Assembly (NCBI GenBank): GCA_002392345.1
Contig: DGGU01000042.1
Span: 48,076-112,075, forward strand
Source of the DNA: Lachnospiraceae bacterium UBA3866
GTDB taxonomy: Bacteria; Bacillota; Clostridia; Lachnospirales; Lachnospiraceae
Direction of reading: 5' to 3'
Length of the DNA: 64,000 nucleotides
The notes below the pieces were generated by a model. The model did no database searches, had not been told where the DNA came from, and was given only the letters and a program-made list of their open reading frames with translations. The position numbers were made by a program, and so were the translations under genes. Below are positions 62,626 through 64,000 of the stretch, piece by piece (position 1 is the stretch's first letter; the number at the start of each line of letters is the position of its first letter).

Positions 62626-63258
62626 ATGGTAGAGGTAACGACAAGAAGCCCAATTAATGATGTGATGAGGCAGATCGTAACTATTTTGGATGCTCCTGTA
62701 AAGGTAGTCCTGATAGTTTTACTTATAATATCGCTTGTGATGGTTGGTGGGCTTATAGCTGAGTATTTTCAGAGAAAATATCTTAAAGTTAGAGCTGCAA
62801 GCGTTGTAGACGCTATAAAAAAAGGCGATAGAGATCCAGCAACTATCATTAAGAATAGTAGTTTACTAATTAGCCAAAAGAGACTACTCCTTGAACTTAC
62901 TATTCATAAGAATCTCTCAGATGAGATGAAAGACAATTTCGCAGCATCACTACTTGATAATTATAATCAAAATCAAGATTTTATCGTTAAAAAATCAGAC
63001 CTTATAGTAAAACTTGGACCAACTTTTGGATTGCTTGGAACACTTATCCCTCTTGGACCTGGTATCATAGCACTTGCTGGTGGAGATACTATGACTCTTT
63101 CTAATTCCTTGCTTGCAGCATTTGATACCACAGTTCTTGGACTTATATCAGCTTCTATATGCACAATCATATCACTTATAAGAAGAAGATGGTATGGGAA
63201 AGATAGAATTATGCTTACACTCATAATGGAAGCATTGCTTGAAGCAGAGAAAAAGTAG
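62626..63258 (+). CDS. MotA/TolQ/ExbB-family proton channel-like protein
   Basis: 210 residues; ATG 62626 is chosen for the AGAGGTG upstream. A first membrane segment lies near residues 24-45, followed by a cytoplasmic region, then the family core KLGPTFGLLGTLIPLGPGIIAL near residue 125 and the last segment SNSLLAAFDTTVLGLISASIC. This is the TolQ/ExbB/MotA channel pattern. These proteins form pentameric proton channels that drive a partner protein. The partner candidate is the next gene, a single-span DUF2149 protein. A monoderm has no outer membrane to energise, so the output is unknown. Confidence 0.85.
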   Translation: MVEVTTRSPINDVMRQIVTILDAPVKVVLIVLLIISLVMVGGLIAEYFQRKYLKVRAASVVDAIKKGDRDPATIIKNSSLLISQKRLLLELTIHKNLSDEMKDNFAASLLDNYNQNQDFIVKKSDLIVKLGPTFGLLGTLIPLGPGIIALAGGDTMTLSNSLLAAFDTTVLGLISASICTIISLIRRRWYGKDRIMLTLIMEALLEAEKK

Positions 63259-63266
63259 GAGATGTT

Positions 63267-63605
63267 ATGAAGAGAACTCTTAATGTCAATGATAATTTTG
63301 ATAATGATGCTAGTATAAGTCCTATGGATTATATCTCTAACATGTCTGATGCCATGCTTGTTCTTGCTGTTGGTATTATGCTTGCACTTATCATAAATTG
63401 GAAGATAGATATCAACGTAAATAGTGATTCGACTACTGTATCTTCTAGCACCAATGTCGAAGAATCAGATATGCAAGAATATGAGTTTGATGATACTAAT
63501 CAGAATACTGAGATGTCTCTTGAAGAAGTTGAGAATAATTATGTGAAATCTGGAACAGTATATACAGACACAACCACAGGTAAGACTTACGTTGTTTTAG
63601 ATTAA
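63267..63605 (+). CDS. DUF2149-like single-span membrane protein, TolR-like partner candidate
   Basis: 112 residues. A short polar N-terminus ending in SPMDYISNMSDAMLVLAVGIMLALIINW gives one membrane helix (about residues 28-45) with an aspartate just before it, as in ExbD/TolR, whose aspartate lies in the proton path. The rest is an acidic extracellular region rich in threonine and glutamate ending in GKTYVVLD. This matches the DUF2149 layout. It lies eight bases after the TolQ-like gene and ends the operon before a bidirectional terminator. The partner role is inferred from layout and neighbourhood. Confidence 0.78.
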   Translation: MKRTLNVNDNFDNDASISPMDYISNMSDAMLVLAVGIMLALIINWKIDINVNSDSTTVSSSTNVEESDMQEYEFDDTNQNTEMSLEEVENNYVKSGTVYTDTTTGKTYVVLD

Positions 63606-63636
63606 AAAAATACAGCCATTAAAGGCTGTATACTTT
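63604..63636. terminator. Bidirectional terminator between DUF2149 and rpsT
   Basis: An A run, TACAGCC (63611-63617), loop ATTAAA, GGCTGTA (63624-63630), then TACTTT. Serves both converging genes. Confidence 0.8.
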
Positions 63637-63898
63637 AAGAAATTTTGTTAACTGCTTTTTGAAGTCTACCAACTTTTCTGGCTGCATTGTTCTTATGGTA
63701 GATACCCTTGCTAGCAGCCATATCAATTGCTTTTGTGGCATCTATGAGCATTGCTTTAGCCTCATCCTTTTTGCCACTTTTTACAAGCGCATCAATGTTC
63801 TTAGTGAACATCTTGATCTTAGACTTTTGAACTTTATTTCTTTCAGTTTTAGTCTTAGTGACTTTGATACGCTTTTTAGCACTTTTAATATTTGCCAT
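63635..63898 (-). CDS. rpsT: Ribosomal protein bS20
   Basis: 87-residue 30S subunit protein. The N-terminus ANIKSAKKRIKVTKTKTERNK and the C-terminus GIYHKNNAARKVGRLQKAVNKI are typical. Highly basic and helical. AAGGAGGGAC precedes the ATG. It is alone on the minus strand at the window end and is expressed from a good promoter. Confidence 0.97.
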   Translation of the reverse strand: MANIKSAKKRIKVTKTKTERNKVQKSKIKMFTKNIDALVKSGKKDEAKAMLIDATKAIDMAASKGIYHKNNAARKVGRLQKAVNKIS

Positions 63899-63927
63899 AA
63901 AATAAGTCCCTCCTTAAGTACATAAAG

Positions 63928-63956
63928 ATTTTATCAAAAATATTTAAATAATGCAA
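63928..63956 (-). promoter_or_regulatory. rpsT promoter
   Basis: On the minus strand, TTGCAT (63956-63951), 17 bases, TAAAAT (63933-63928), about 30 bases before the rpsT ATG. Confidence 0.7.
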
Positions 63957-64000
63957 GTAAATACTTTGTTTTGACATAATTTTTATTATTTATTATTTAT

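Overview
The window reads as a stretch of chromosome from a low-GC, strictly anaerobic, monoderm Firmicute of the class Clostridia. The signs are a codon bias toward ATA and AGA, strong AGGAGG-type ribosome binding sites, near-consensus sigma-A promoters, a CIRCE element, a DarA-type c-di-AMP receptor, desulfoferrodoxin, biotin-dependent sodium-pump decarboxylase subunits, and no sign of an outer membrane. Genus-level placement is not possible from sequence reading alone. No rRNA, tRNA, CRISPR array or transposase was seen, and no gap without a gene exceeds about 300 bases.

Layout. 1-6075: tail of an unidentified protein, an MBOAT O-acyltransferase, tyrS, a putatively secreted protein whose start collides with the tyrS end, greA, and a lysS with an unusual C-terminal tRNA-binding domain. 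6105-8316: a type II restriction-modification island between two terminators, with a divergent small HTH regulator and palindromic operator candidates. 8345-12397: a CofE-like protein (minus strand) and the metQNI methionine transporter. 12436-18365: an iron-dependent alcohol dehydrogenase (minus), then a NhaC antiporter, 2-hydroxyacid dehydrogenase, FGGY kinase and class II aldolase, which look like sugar or sugar-acid catabolism. 18392-22828: LRR protein, VWA/metallopeptidase-like protein and MoxR-type AAA ATPase, overlapping. 22900-25856: desulfoferrodoxin, a lipoprotein, a CIRCE-controlled stand-alone dnaJ, and darA. 25937-28177 (minus): brnQ and a LysR regulator.

28394-44441 is the centre of interest. 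It is a 16-kb, same-strand block encoding a malonate decarboxylase alpha-type CoA/ACP transferase, a carboxyltransferase, an OadG-like small subunit, a biotin carrier, an OadB-type sodium pump, an amidase-signature hydrolase, FdrA, a 57-residue FdrA-tail-like protein, a DUF1116 (AllG-like) protein, a cyclase-family (isatin-hydrolase/kynurenine-formamidase type) hydrolase, a three-subunit molybdenum hydroxylase and a UraA-type permease. I propose that together they form an anaerobic, energy-conserving oxidative pyrimidine degradation route: uracil to barbiturate to ureidomalonate, phosphorolysis to malonamate plus carbamoyl phosphate, malonamate to malonate, and malonate decarboxylation coupled to sodium export. 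The family assignments are well supported; the pathway is inference.

44604-53805: queT, a metal P-type ATPase, dapB, nth, rpmE, a DUF1385 protein, a HAD phosphatase, prmC, prfA and gdhA, mostly housekeeping. 53974-63898: a secreted glucosaminidase, a membrane-anchored cohesin/cadherin-like protein, clpC, radA, an InlB-repeat-like surface protein with a TolQ/MotA-like and a DUF2149 protein, and rpsT on the minus strand. A family of short GC-rich intergenic repeats (core GTAGGGGCGAGC ... GCGAGCCC) recurs at about 32.4, 38.4, 47.9 and 53.8 kb.
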